A stretch of DNA of 64,000 nt from Collinsella sp. (GTDB taxonomy: Bacteria; Actinomycetota; Coriobacteriia; Coriobacteriales; Coriobacteriaceae), in NCBI GenBank assembly GCA_018378775.1, contig JAGZWV010000002.1, forward strand, positions 1 to 64,000. The letters run 5' to 3'. This document shows positions 33,104-40,851 of the stretch, in pieces. The translations under genes and the position numbers were made by a program. How positions within the stretch are numbered: the stretch's first letter is position 1; every line of letters starts with the position of its first letter. The notes beneath the pieces were generated by a model. It had not been told where the DNA came from, made no database searches, and saw nothing but the letters and a program-made list of their open reading frames with translations.

Positions 33104-33268
33104 GTGTCCTGTGCGCTTCGCGCTCGACTATTATTGCAAGGAACGCCACGCGATGCAAGCCCCAATTTTCAAGAATTTTGAAAAGAGTTTTTCGAGACCA
33201 TTTCGAGCAAATCCCACCAGTTCCATAGGAGTAAACTTGCCCCACTGCAAATGCTCGAAAGGACCGGC

Positions 33269-34450
33269 ATGAAAGAACTCTCCAACCGCACGGCAACGTT
33301 TACCGATTCCGTCATCCGCCGCATGACGCGCATCTCCAACAAGTATGGCGCCGTCAACCTGTCGCAGGGCTTCCCCGACTTCGATCCCCCGGCGCAGCTG
33401 CTCAACAGCCTGAGCACCATCGCCGCCGATCCCAAGCCGCTCTATCACCAGTACTCCATCACCTGGGGCTCCCAGGCCATGCGCGAGGCGCTCGCCGCCA
33501 AACAGGAGCACTTTATGGGCATGCCGGTGAACCCCAACGAGAATATCGTAGTCACCTGCGGCTCCACCGAGGCCATGATGGCCGCCATGATGACGGTCAC
33601 CAACCCCGGCGACAAGGTCGTCATCTTCTCGCCGTTCTACGAGAACTACGGCGCCGACACGATCCTTTCGGGTGCCGAGCCCATCTACGTGCCGCTCAAC
33701 CCGCCCACATTCGACTTTGACCGCGAGACACTCGAGGCGGCCTTCCGCGACAACGACCCCAAGGCCATCGTCCTATGCAACCCTTCCAACCCCTGCGGCA
33801 AGGTCTTTACACGCGATGAGCTCGCCTTTATCGCCGACCTCTGCAAAAAGTACGACACCTACTGCATCACCGACGAGGTGTACGAGCACATCGTCTACGC
33901 GCCCCACGAGCACGTCTATATGGCCACGCTGCCCGGCATGTTCGAGCGAACCATCAGCTGCAGCTCGCTGTCCAAAACGTACTCCATCACCGGCTGGCGT
34001 CTGGGCTACACCATTGCCCCGGCCCAGATCACCGAGCGCATCAAGAAGGTCCACGACTTCCTCACCGTGGGTGCCGCCGCTCCCCTGCAGGAAGCTGTCG
34101 TCACCGCCCTCAACTTCGACGACAGCTATTACCAGGAGGTCCTCGACCTCTACACCGCCAAGCGCGACCTGTTCTGTCAGGGACTCGGCAGCATCGGCCT
34201 CACGCACAACGTGCCGCAGGGCGCCTACTACGTCATGATGGACATCTCTGAGTTTGGCTATGACAGCGACCTCGAATTCTGCGAGGACCTCGCGTCTAAG
34301 GTGGGCGTGGGCGCCGTGCCCGGCTCGAGCTTCTTCCGCGAGCCCGTCAACCATCTGATTCGTTTCCACTTTGCCAAGCGAGACGAGACGCTTAACGCGG
34401 CGCTGGAGAACCTCAAGTCGCTACGTGATAAAAACAAGCCGCGCGGGTAA
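33269..34450 (+). CDS. Class I/II PLP aminotransferase
   Basis: A 393-residue fold-type I aminotransferase. NLSQGFPDFDPPAQLLN is the substrate-specificity region of the aspartate/kynurenine/methionine aminotransferase branch, LCNPSNPCGKVFTRDEL is the cofactor loop, TDEVYEHIVY has the PLP-pyridine aspartate, and the Schiff-base lysine is in SSLSKTYSITGWRLGY. It transfers amino groups between an amino acid and a 2-oxo acid; the exact substrate is not clear. The ATG at 33269 follows AAAGGA by five bases and is preferred to one six codons upstream. Monocistronic, with its own terminator. Confidence 0.88.
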   Translation: MKELSNRTATFTDSVIRRMTRISNKYGAVNLSQGFPDFDPPAQLLNSLSTIAADPKPLYHQYSITWGSQAMREALAAKQEHFMGMPVNPNENIVVTCGSTEAMMAAMMTVTNPGDKVVIFSPFYENYGADTILSGAEPIYVPLNPPTFDFDRETLEAAFRDNDPKAIVLCNPSNPCGKVFTRDELAFIADLCKKYDTYCITDEVYEHIVYAPHEHVYMATLPGMFERTISCSSLSKTYSITGWRLGYTIAPAQITERIKKVHDFLTVGAAAPLQEAVVTALNFDDSYYQEVLDLYTAKRDLFCQGLGSIGLTHNVPQGAYYVMMDISEFGYDSDLEFCEDLASKVGVGAVPGSSFFREPVNHLIRFHFAKRDETLNAALENLKSLRDKNKPRG

Positions 34451-34475
34451 GGACGGCCCGGCAACTAAAGCAACC

Positions 34476-34517
34476 AAAGAAGCCCCGCACCGCCCGCCGC
34501 GTTGCGAGGCTTCTTTC
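34476..34517 (+). terminator. Terminator after the aminotransferase gene
   Basis: AGAAGCCCCGCA pairs with TGCGAGGCTTCT (one mismatch) and is followed by TTCT. Confidence 0.7.
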
Positions 34518-34591
34518 TATAGCGCTTTCTTAAATAGTTTAGAGCTCTATACTTTAGTCACGGAGCAACTCGTCCCAGAGAGAGGAATACT

Positions 34592-35482
34592 ATGGCAGAG
34601 CAGCAGCTTATCGGAGCGCTCGAGGCCGGTGGCACCAAGATGGTCTGCGCCACGGGCTATGCGGACGGTACGGTCCTAGAGCGCGAGCAGATCGCGACCA
34701 CGACCCCGCAGGAGACCGTTGAGGCCGTCAACGCATGGTTTGCCGACAAGGGCATCGCCGCGCTGGGCATCGGCGCCTTTGGCCCCACCGCAGTCAACCC
34801 TGCCTCGCCCCAATACGGCAAGATCCTGGAGACGCCCAAAACGGCATGGCGCTACTTTGACCTGCTGGGCACTATCCAAAACGAGCTCAATATCCCCTGC
34901 GGCTACGATACCGACGTCAACGTCGCCTGCCTGGGCGAGGTCACGTTTGGTTGCGCCAAGGGCCTCACCGACGTGGTCTACCTGACCATCGGCACCGGCG
35001 TGGGCGCCGGCGTGCTCTCGGGCGGTAAGCTCGTGCACGGCATGATGCATCCCGAGGCCGGCCACATCCTGGTCACGCGCGACCCGCGCGACACCATTGG
35101 CGAGCACAGCGCCTGCCCCTTCCACGACAACTGTCTCGAGGGCCTCATCGCCGGCCCCGGCGTTAAAAAGCGCTGGGATGGCAAGAGCGCCGGAGACATG
35201 GCCGATGACCCGGAGGCCATGGACCTGCTCGCAGGCTATCTGGCACAGGCGCTCATGACCTACACGCTGTGCTACGCACCGCAAAAGATCATCATCGGCG
35301 GCGGCGTGGCCGACCACACCCCCATCGTGCCGCTCGCACGCAAGAAGTGCGCAGAGATGCTCAACGGCTATATCGTCACGCCCGAGGTCAACGACATCGA
35401 TAGCTACATCGTCAACAACAGCCTCGAGGGCAAGCAGGGCATCATGGGCTGCCTGGCCCTGGGCGCACAGGCGCTTCAGTAG
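34592..35482 (+). CDS. ROK-family sugar kinase (fructokinase type)
   Basis: A 296-residue ROK kinase. The phosphate motif GALEAGGTKMVCATG opens the protein. YLTIGTGVGAGVLSGG is the second ATP-site motif. The zinc site is HPEAGHILV with ACPFHDNCLEGLIAGPGV, matching the H-C-C-C pattern of fructokinases. It phosphorylates a free hexose, probably fructose, with ATP in the cytoplasm. GAGAGGA precedes the ATG. There is no sugar transporter or regulator next to it. The 3' side ends in a shared bidirectional terminator with the VanZ gene. Confidence 0.88.
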   Translation: MAEQQLIGALEAGGTKMVCATGYADGTVLEREQIATTTPQETVEAVNAWFADKGIAALGIGAFGPTAVNPASPQYGKILETPKTAWRYFDLLGTIQNELNIPCGYDTDVNVACLGEVTFGCAKGLTDVVYLTIGTGVGAGVLSGGKLVHGMMHPEAGHILVTRDPRDTIGEHSACPFHDNCLEGLIAGPGVKKRWDGKSAGDMADDPEAMDLLAGYLAQALMTYTLCYAPQKIIIGGGVADHTPIVPLARKKCAEMLNGYIVTPEVNDIDSYIVNNSLEGKQGIMGCLALGAQALQ

Positions 35483-35565
35483 CAGACGCACCCACAGGGC
35501 GTGGCGCGCTCGGCAAATCCAACCTACGGAACGACGCCACCACGCCCCATATAAGCCCTCAAATA

Positions 35566-35611
35566 AAAAAGGCCGCCTAGGACCAAACAATACGTCCTAG
35601 GCGGCCTTTTT
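35566..35611. terminator. Bidirectional terminator between the ROK and VanZ genes
   Basis: A perfect 13-bp stem (GGCCGCCTAGGAC, 35571-35583; GTCCTAGGCGGCC, 35594-35606) with a run of A before and of T after, serving both converging genes. The VanZ stop codon lies inside the right arm. Confidence 0.95.
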
Positions 35612-36046
35612 GGCGTACATCAGCGACTGTAAGAGATATCGGAGCACAACGCCCGTTGCCGCTCCACAGCAGTCGATCATCACATCGGTGATCATGCCGG
35701 CGCGTCCCGGCACAAAGAGCTGAATCGTCTCGTCGATCGAGGGAATCAGCAGCAGGAACACCGCCGTGGGCAGCAGCACGTCAAAGGTGCGCCGGCCCTC
35801 AAAATCAAAGGCGTGCGTTGCCAGAATGCCGAGCACCATATACTCGGTAAAATGCGCGCACTTGCGAACAACAAAGTTGGACACCCATTCATATGGAAGT
35901 CCCACGCCGTGCAGGAAACAGCGGATAGCTTCCATGACCGTTAGGCTCAGCGAGCCCGACCCCGAGCCGGGAACCAGCGAATTGCCCCAGATCAAGAGCG
36001 CCATCAGGCAGGTCGCGACCGCCCATTTTCGATTGATCTTAACCAT
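35597..36046 (-). CDS. VanZ-family membrane protein
   Basis: A 149-residue membrane protein with four predicted helices: AVATCLMALLIWGNSLV, EYMVLGILATHAF, VLLPTAVFLLLIPSI and the C-terminal ATGVVLRYLLQSL. RKCAHFTEYMVLG and DETIQLFVPGRAG are the two conserved motifs of the VanZ family. Known members reduce teicoplanin binding or act on cell envelope processes; the function here is not known. The gene follows the 36054-37454 gene by seven bases, with GGAGG in that gene's last codons as ribosome site. Its TAG stop is within the terminator stem. Confidence 0.9.
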   Translation of the reverse strand: MVKINRKWAVATCLMALLIWGNSLVPGSGSGSLSLTVMEAIRCFLHGVGLPYEWVSNFVVRKCAHFTEYMVLGILATHAFDFEGRRTFDVLLPTAVFLLLIPSIDETIQLFVPGRAGMITDVMIDCCGAATGVVLRYLLQSLMYAKKAA

Positions 36047-36053
36047 GCAGAAG

Positions 36054-37454
36054 TTATGCCTCCGCGCGGAGCGGCGCGAAGCTGGCGGTACCGCCCTCGA
36101 TAACGCTCAGATAGGCACGGCCCGTACGCTTGGCGGTAGAGGACTGCAGGCGCTCGATCTCTTCCTCGAGGATCTGATTGACGCGCTCGTGACGACGATT
36201 TTCCATAATGCCGGCGGCAATAGCCTCGGCCCGCTCAATGCTCTCACGCGAGATACGGGCGGTATCCTCGGGGAACACAGCGCTGTGACGGCCGACATAG
36301 GCGGGGGCAGCAGGCTGAGGGGCAGCGACGGGAGCGGGGGCTGCAACAGGAGCGGGCTCGTCAATCTCATCCAGAATCGCGGTGGCGGCGGCCCACATGT
36401 CCTCGTGGCCCGAGTAATCGGCCATGGGGACATCAACCTCAAGCGAGGCGTCCGGAAGGTCGCCAGTGTCGATGCGATCTTGGGCATCAATCGATGCAGT
36501 GATGGCTGCAGGCTCATCGAGGTCATCGAGGTCGATGTCCGCGGCACCGGAGATGATAGGCATGCTGGCGAGGTTTGCATTGTACGGCGCAGCCTCAGCC
36601 GCCTGCTGCTGGGCAGGAGCGCCCCAAAGCGAGCTTTCGGCGGCACGGCGGGCGGCAACGGCCTCCTCGTCCGCAGTCATGGCTTCATCAACGTACGAAT
36701 TATCGGCAGAAGCGTTCGCGTCCGCCGAGGTAGCGCTGTAGGCGTTATTGGATGCCGCGTTGGCAACGAGTGCCACGAAAGCCGCAGTGCTGCCCGCAGG
36801 AGCGGCCTGGGAGCCCGATACGGCACGCGCCGCGGCGGCGATGTCGTCGCGATTGAAGGAGCCGGTCTGCCCGCCGTTGGTGAGCTCGTCGATGGCGACT
36901 TGATAGACGTCGTGCGAGCGTGCAGGGTCGCAGCTCACCGGCGAATCGTCGTCGAGCATACTGTCGATCATGGACCAAGCCTCGGCCTCGTCCATAGCAT
37001 CTGCGGCTCGAGCGATGGTAGGGACACCATCATCGGCATGACGGCGCTGGAACGCACCAGTCAGGCCGGAAAGGAATGCCGAGGTAGACTGCTCCGCCTG
37101 AGCCTGAGAAGCAGAAGCCGCAGCGTAAGGAGTCGCATCCTGCTGCTGAGCTGGAATCGAGGCGGTCTTGAACTCGCTTTGATGCTGATTGAGATTGGCG
37201 GCACCGCCCATGGCATCGGGCTGGAACAGACGCTCTTCACGCTGCGCACGGTACTCGGCGATACCCAGCGAGGCGGCATAGATACCCACGCCCGCCACCG
37301 CGCCCACGGCGAAGGGAACCGCGCCCGCGACGACCGTCTCGTTCACCGACGAAAACGGCAGCGTGGCAGCATACATCACCACGGGAGCGGCAAGGCCGAT
37401 TCCGCAGGAAAGTCCAGCAAGGACTGCTCGTTGTGTTGCATCAGAAGAAGCCAT
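36054..37454 (-). CDS. Uncharacterised protein with two N-terminal membrane helices
   Basis: A 466-residue protein of no recognised family. Two hydrophobic helices lie near the N-terminus (LAGLSCGIGLAAPVVMYAA and AVPFAVGAVAGVGIYAAS). The rest is a long soluble region rich in Ala, Asp, Glu and Ser, with several acidic clusters (AADIDLDDLDEPAAI), probably disordered, and a basic helical tail (RRHERVNQILEEEIERLQSS). The ATG at 37454 has GGGGAGAG upstream. It appears to form an operon with the VanZ gene. Topology suggests a cytoplasmic tail held at the membrane. Confidence 0.7.
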   Translation of the reverse strand: MASSDATQRAVLAGLSCGIGLAAPVVMYAATLPFSSVNETVVAGAVPFAVGAVAGVGIYAASLGIAEYRAQREERLFQPDAMGGAANLNQHQSEFKTASIPAQQQDATPYAAASASQAQAEQSTSAFLSGLTGAFQRRHADDGVPTIARAADAMDEAEAWSMIDSMLDDDSPVSCDPARSHDVYQVAIDELTNGGQTGSFNRDDIAAAARAVSGSQAAPAGSTAAFVALVANAASNNAYSATSADANASADNSYVDEAMTADEEAVAARRAAESSLWGAPAQQQAAEAAPYNANLASMPIISGAADIDLDDLDEPAAITASIDAQDRIDTGDLPDASLEVDVPMADYSGHEDMWAAATAILDEIDEPAPVAAPAPVAAPQPAAPAYVGRHSAVFPEDTARISRESIERAEAIAAGIMENRRHERVNQILEEEIERLQSSTAKRTGRAYLSVIEGGTASFAPLRAEA

Positions 37455-37698
37455 GAGCTCTCCCCATCTTCCAGCACCCAAATCGCATCATTCAGTTGGC
37501 TGCGCGAGAGAAGATGAAGCGGGGCTATGCCCCAAAGCAACGGTATATGGTTCGTTTCATCTGCGTTTTCCGTCGCGAAGCTTGAAAACTATTATGCGAA
37601 ACCGCCCTGTCGATTGCAAGCGACGATGTCGGATTGAAACGGGAAACGTGCTGCTTGCCAGTCTTATGGTCAAAAATAAGCGCGGATAGGCGATATGG

Positions 37699-37731
37699 AA
37701 AAGGGCCGAGGCTCAAAGCCCCGACCCTTTA
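37699..37731 (-). terminator. Terminator of rho
   Basis: On the minus strand AGGGTCGGGGCT and AGCCTCGGCCCT pair around a TTG loop, followed by TTTCC. It is 37 bases past the rho stop. Confidence 0.8.
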
Positions 37732-37767
37732 TCGCATTGATGACTATCGCTGCGTGTGGATGACAAC

Positions 37768-40323
37768 CTAGAACGTCTGCTCGTAGTCGCTGTGCTTTTT
37801 GGCCGAACGCACCAGGAACTCCTGGTTGGTGTTGGTGCCCTTGAGGCCCTTGATAAACGATGCGGCTGCGCGCTCGGTGTTATTCATGCCAGCAAGAATG
37901 CGACGCAGACCAAAGACAAACGGGCGCATCTGCTCGTCGACCAGCAGATCCTCGTTGCGCGTACCCGAGGCAACGGGGTCGATGGCCGGGAAAATGCGGC
38001 GATCGGCCAGGTCGCGGTCGAGCTTAAGCTCCATGTTGCCGGTGCCCTTGAACTCCTCGAAGATGACCTCGTCCATCTTGGAGCCGGTATCGATGAGTGC
38101 GGAGGCGAGGATGGTGAGCGAGCCACCGTTCTCGATATTACGGGCTGCGCCCAGGAAGCGCTTGGGCGGATACAGGGCCGCCGAATCGACGCCGCCCGAA
38201 AGGATGCGGCCCGAGGCGGGCGCCGCCAAGTTGTAGGCGCGGGCAAGACGCGTGATGGAGTCGAGCACAACTACAACATCGCCGCCCAGTTCCACGATGC
38301 GCTTGGCGCGCTCGATGACGAGCTCGGCCACGCGAGTGTGGTTGTCCGCGGGCATATCGAAGGTGGAGGCCACGACCTCGCCCTTAATGGAGCGCTGCAT
38401 GTCGGTGACCTCTTCGGGGCGCTCGTCGACGAGCAGGCAGATGAGGTGTACCTCGGGATTATTGATCGAGATAGACTGGCAGATCTTCTTGAGGATCGTG
38501 GTCTTGCCGGCCTTGGGCGGGGACACGATCAGGCCACGCTGACCCTTGCCAATCGGCGACACGATGTCGATGGCGCGACCGGTAATGGAGTCCTTGCCGT
38601 GCTCCATGCGCAGCGGCTCGTTGGGATAGACCGGGGTGAGGTCGCCGAACTTGGGACGGTTGCGAATCTGCTCGGGGTCCAGACCGTTGACGGTCGTGAT
38701 TTTGGCGAGGCCGGCGCGCTTGTCGCCGCCGCGCGAAGGACGCAGCGAGCCCTCGATGACGTCGCCCGTGCGCAGGCGCGCGGAGCGGATGAGGTAGGCG
38801 GGCACGAAGGCGTCGTCGTTGGACTTCATGTAGCCATGGGCGTGGATGATGCCGGAGCTGTCCGGGCGAATCTGCAGAATGCCCTTGATGTCGCGGAAGC
38901 CCTCGGCCTTCGCGGCGGTGACGTAGATCTCCTCGACGAGCTCGGCTTTCTTCTTGCCGGTCGTCTCGATCTCGAACTCCTTGGCCTTCTCGCGCAGTTC
39001 GGCGACCTTCATGGCAGCGAGCTCCTCACGCGAAAGCGTGGGCTCGGTGGGGGCGGCGTTGCGCTCCTTGTTGCGCTGTTTGCGATCGCGCTGACGGTTG
39101 CGACGGTCGTTGTTGCGCTCGTCCTTGCGATCGTTGCGCTCCTCGTTGCGCTTGTGCTGGCGACGGTTGGGGCGAGCGCCGTCTTCGGCCTCGGCGGGCG
39201 CGGCGCCATCGGTTGCGGCGGCGCCGGCATTGGCCGCAGCGGCGTCATTGGCCTCGGCGCCGGAATCAATCTGCGCTTCGGCATCAGCCTGCTGCTCGGA
39301 CGCCTTGGCCTTAGCGGACTTCTTACGACCGCGCTTGGGCTTCTCGGACGCAGGCTGTTCGACGTCTTGGGGCTCGGCGGCATCAGTCGATGCATCGGCG
39401 GTCGTCTCGGCGGAATCCTCGGACGCACCCTTCTTGGCAGCCTTGGCCTTGGACGTGCGCTTAGCAGCAGTACGATGGCTGCGACCAGGACGGACGTCGG
39501 CGGGCTCGACATCGGCGGGAGCGGCCTCGGAAGTCGTAGCATCCTGGACGGGTGCATCGGCAGCGGTTGCAGACTCGGCGGTCGCCGCAGCATCCCGAGC
39601 GGCGGCGGCTGCGGCTGCGGCCTTCTCTGCCTCGACGAAGGCCTTGGGCTTGCGACCGCGACGGTGCGGGCGCAAAGCCGGATCGACAACGGGAACTTCG
39701 CTGGCCTCGACAGGCGCAGCAGGCTCAGCAGGCGATGTGCCCTCCCCTGCCGCGGAACGGACCGAAGCCTCAGCGAGCTCGGGGGTTACCTGATCGGCAA
39801 CCTGCTCGGCCTTAGCAGCCGTGCGACGGCGTGTGCGCGGTGCCGGCTTCTCGGTCGGTTGGTCGGCGGCAGGGGTCTCGGGCACAGACGGGGCTGCAAA
39901 CTCGGTCAGAGCCGCGGCCTCGCGCTCGGCAGCACGACGGCGGGCGCGCACCACCTGAGCCTCGCTAATCTGCGCCAACGCACGTGCCTGCGCGACCTCA
40001 TCGGAAATCGGCGCCGAGGAGTCAGCTGCAACGGTGCGCTTGGCGCGCGTCGTGCGCGTGGTACGGCGCTTGGGCTTGGTGACCTCCTCGCCGTCAGCAG
40101 CAGGCTTGGTCGTGCGGCGCGTACGCTTGGGCTTTGCCGGAGCAGCCTCCTCACCAGTTGCAGGCACGGCCTTCTCAGCCGCTGCAGGCGTAGGCGTCGA
40201 AGCAGCCTTAGGCGTCTCAGGAGCCGAGGCTTGCGCGGGCGCCGCGACCTGGTCCGACGCAACCGGTGCAGCGGGAGCGGTCTGCGTCGTCGTTATTTCG
40301 TTTTCTTGCTGTTGATCAGACAC
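37768..40323 (-). CDS. rho: Transcription termination factor Rho with a long N-terminal extension
   Basis: An 851-residue Rho helicase. From about residue 428 the protein is a normal Rho: the Rho_N segment REELAAMKVAELREKAKEF, a cold-shock-like RNA-binding domain (SSGIIHAHGYMKS), Walker A LIVSPPKAGKTTILKK and the Q-loop/R-loop region up to the C-terminus. The first 427 residues are an extra low-complexity region, Ala/Pro/Glu/Lys-rich with repeated basic patches (KPKRRTTRTTRAK, HRRGRKPKAF, KRGRKKSAKAK) and an Arg/Asn-rich block (DERNNDRRNRQRDRKQRN). Such extensions occur in actinobacterial Rho and bind RNA, but this one is long. Translation starts at GTG with a weak ribosome site. Confidence 0.95.
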   Translation of the reverse strand: MSDQQQENEITTTQTAPAAPVASDQVAAPAQASAPETPKAASTPTPAAAEKAVPATGEEAAPAKPKRTRRTTKPAADGEEVTKPKRRTTRTTRAKRTVAADSSAPISDEVAQARALAQISEAQVVRARRRAAEREAAALTEFAAPSVPETPAADQPTEKPAPRTRRRTAAKAEQVADQVTPELAEASVRSAAGEGTSPAEPAAPVEASEVPVVDPALRPHRRGRKPKAFVEAEKAAAAAAAARDAAATAESATAADAPVQDATTSEAAPADVEPADVRPGRSHRTAAKRTSKAKAAKKGASEDSAETTADASTDAAEPQDVEQPASEKPKRGRKKSAKAKASEQQADAEAQIDSGAEANDAAAANAGAAATDGAAPAEAEDGARPNRRQHKRNEERNDRKDERNNDRRNRQRDRKQRNKERNAAPTEPTLSREELAAMKVAELREKAKEFEIETTGKKKAELVEEIYVTAAKAEGFRDIKGILQIRPDSSGIIHAHGYMKSNDDAFVPAYLIRSARLRTGDVIEGSLRPSRGGDKRAGLAKITTVNGLDPEQIRNRPKFGDLTPVYPNEPLRMEHGKDSITGRAIDIVSPIGKGQRGLIVSPPKAGKTTILKKICQSISINNPEVHLICLLVDERPEEVTDMQRSIKGEVVASTFDMPADNHTRVAELVIERAKRIVELGGDVVVVLDSITRLARAYNLAAPASGRILSGGVDSAALYPPKRFLGAARNIENGGSLTILASALIDTGSKMDEVIFEEFKGTGNMELKLDRDLADRRIFPAIDPVASGTRNEDLLVDEQMRPFVFGLRRILAGMNNTERAAASFIKGLKGTNTNQEFLVRSAKKHSDYEQTF

Positions 40324-40497
40324 AGTGTTTGCTCAACTTTCTTTTCAAGCCCTGTGATCACATGCTCCCTGCATAAACCTTCAGGGCGGCTAAACAGTCT
40401 AGCTCCGTCAAATACCGACGGACATCATTGATCTGTATCGAGATATTTGCGTCATATACGCAGAGTTAGTGTAACACAACCGCAACCACCTGCAACT

Positions 40498-40531
40498 TAG
40501 TCATTGAGGACGTTCTTAAACGACTAGTCAA
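40498..40531. repeat. Intergenic hairpin family C, copy 1
   Basis: TAGTCATTG...GACGTT...AACGACTAGTCA. It shares about 30 of 34 bases with the copy at 59890-59923. The ends (TAGTC / GACTA) pair. Confidence 0.7.
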
Positions 40532-40577
40532 AAGGGACAATCTTTGGTTTAACACCCACAAATCTGACTGCCTCCGC

Positions 40578-40731
40578 CAAAACTGTGGCGGTTTACTACG
40601 ATGAATCGCTCAACCGCGATCACTCCGAAACTTGTTGAACTAAAACCGCAGGTAGATGCCTTGCACTTTTTTGCGAAAAGCCGGCGTAGTTGGAATTTCT
40701 CATTTCATCGTAGTAAACCGGCATAGTTTCG
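40578..40731. repeat. Long-armed inverted repeat with shared core, copy 1
   Basis: Arms of 28 bases (40578-40605 and 40704-40731) match at 25 positions, including a perfect 17-base inner run ending in CTACGATGAA / TTCATCGTAG. The interior carries TAAAACCGCAGGT at 40641-40653, the reverse complement of ACCTGCGGTTTTA found inside the element at 61784-61906. Confidence 0.75.
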
Positions 40732-40773
40732 TATTTCCAGCAGTTCCAAATTCGTCAATACGTCGGCGTTTGC

Positions 40774-40808
40774 AAAAAGCCCGACCTCCGTGGGAGATCG
40801 GGCTTTCA
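40774..40808 (-). terminator. Terminator of argS
   Basis: AAGCCCGATCTCC and GGAGGTCGGGCTT pair on the minus strand, followed by TTTG; the A-run on the other side could make it work in both directions. Confidence 0.85.
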
Positions 40809-40851
40809 AGGCTTAGTTAAACCAAGTCTGTACGGTCAAATGATCCGTAGC

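Larger units (their letters stand above)
40324..40773. other. rho upstream region with inverted repeats
   Basis: The gap holds the rho leader (about 40324-40490), a family C hairpin (40498-40531) and a long-armed inverted repeat (40578-40731). No coding sequence was accepted. Rho genes are often autoregulated through their leader, but no specific attenuator was recognised here. Confidence 0.4.

Noticed and set aside
32938..33165. Short open frame across tRNA-Lys and tRNA-His
   Set aside because: It is the translation of tRNA genes; the cloverleaf explains the sequence fully.
40578..40731. Retron non-coding RNA
   Set aside because: The long inverted arms resemble retron ends, but no reverse transcriptase gene is near either long-arm element.
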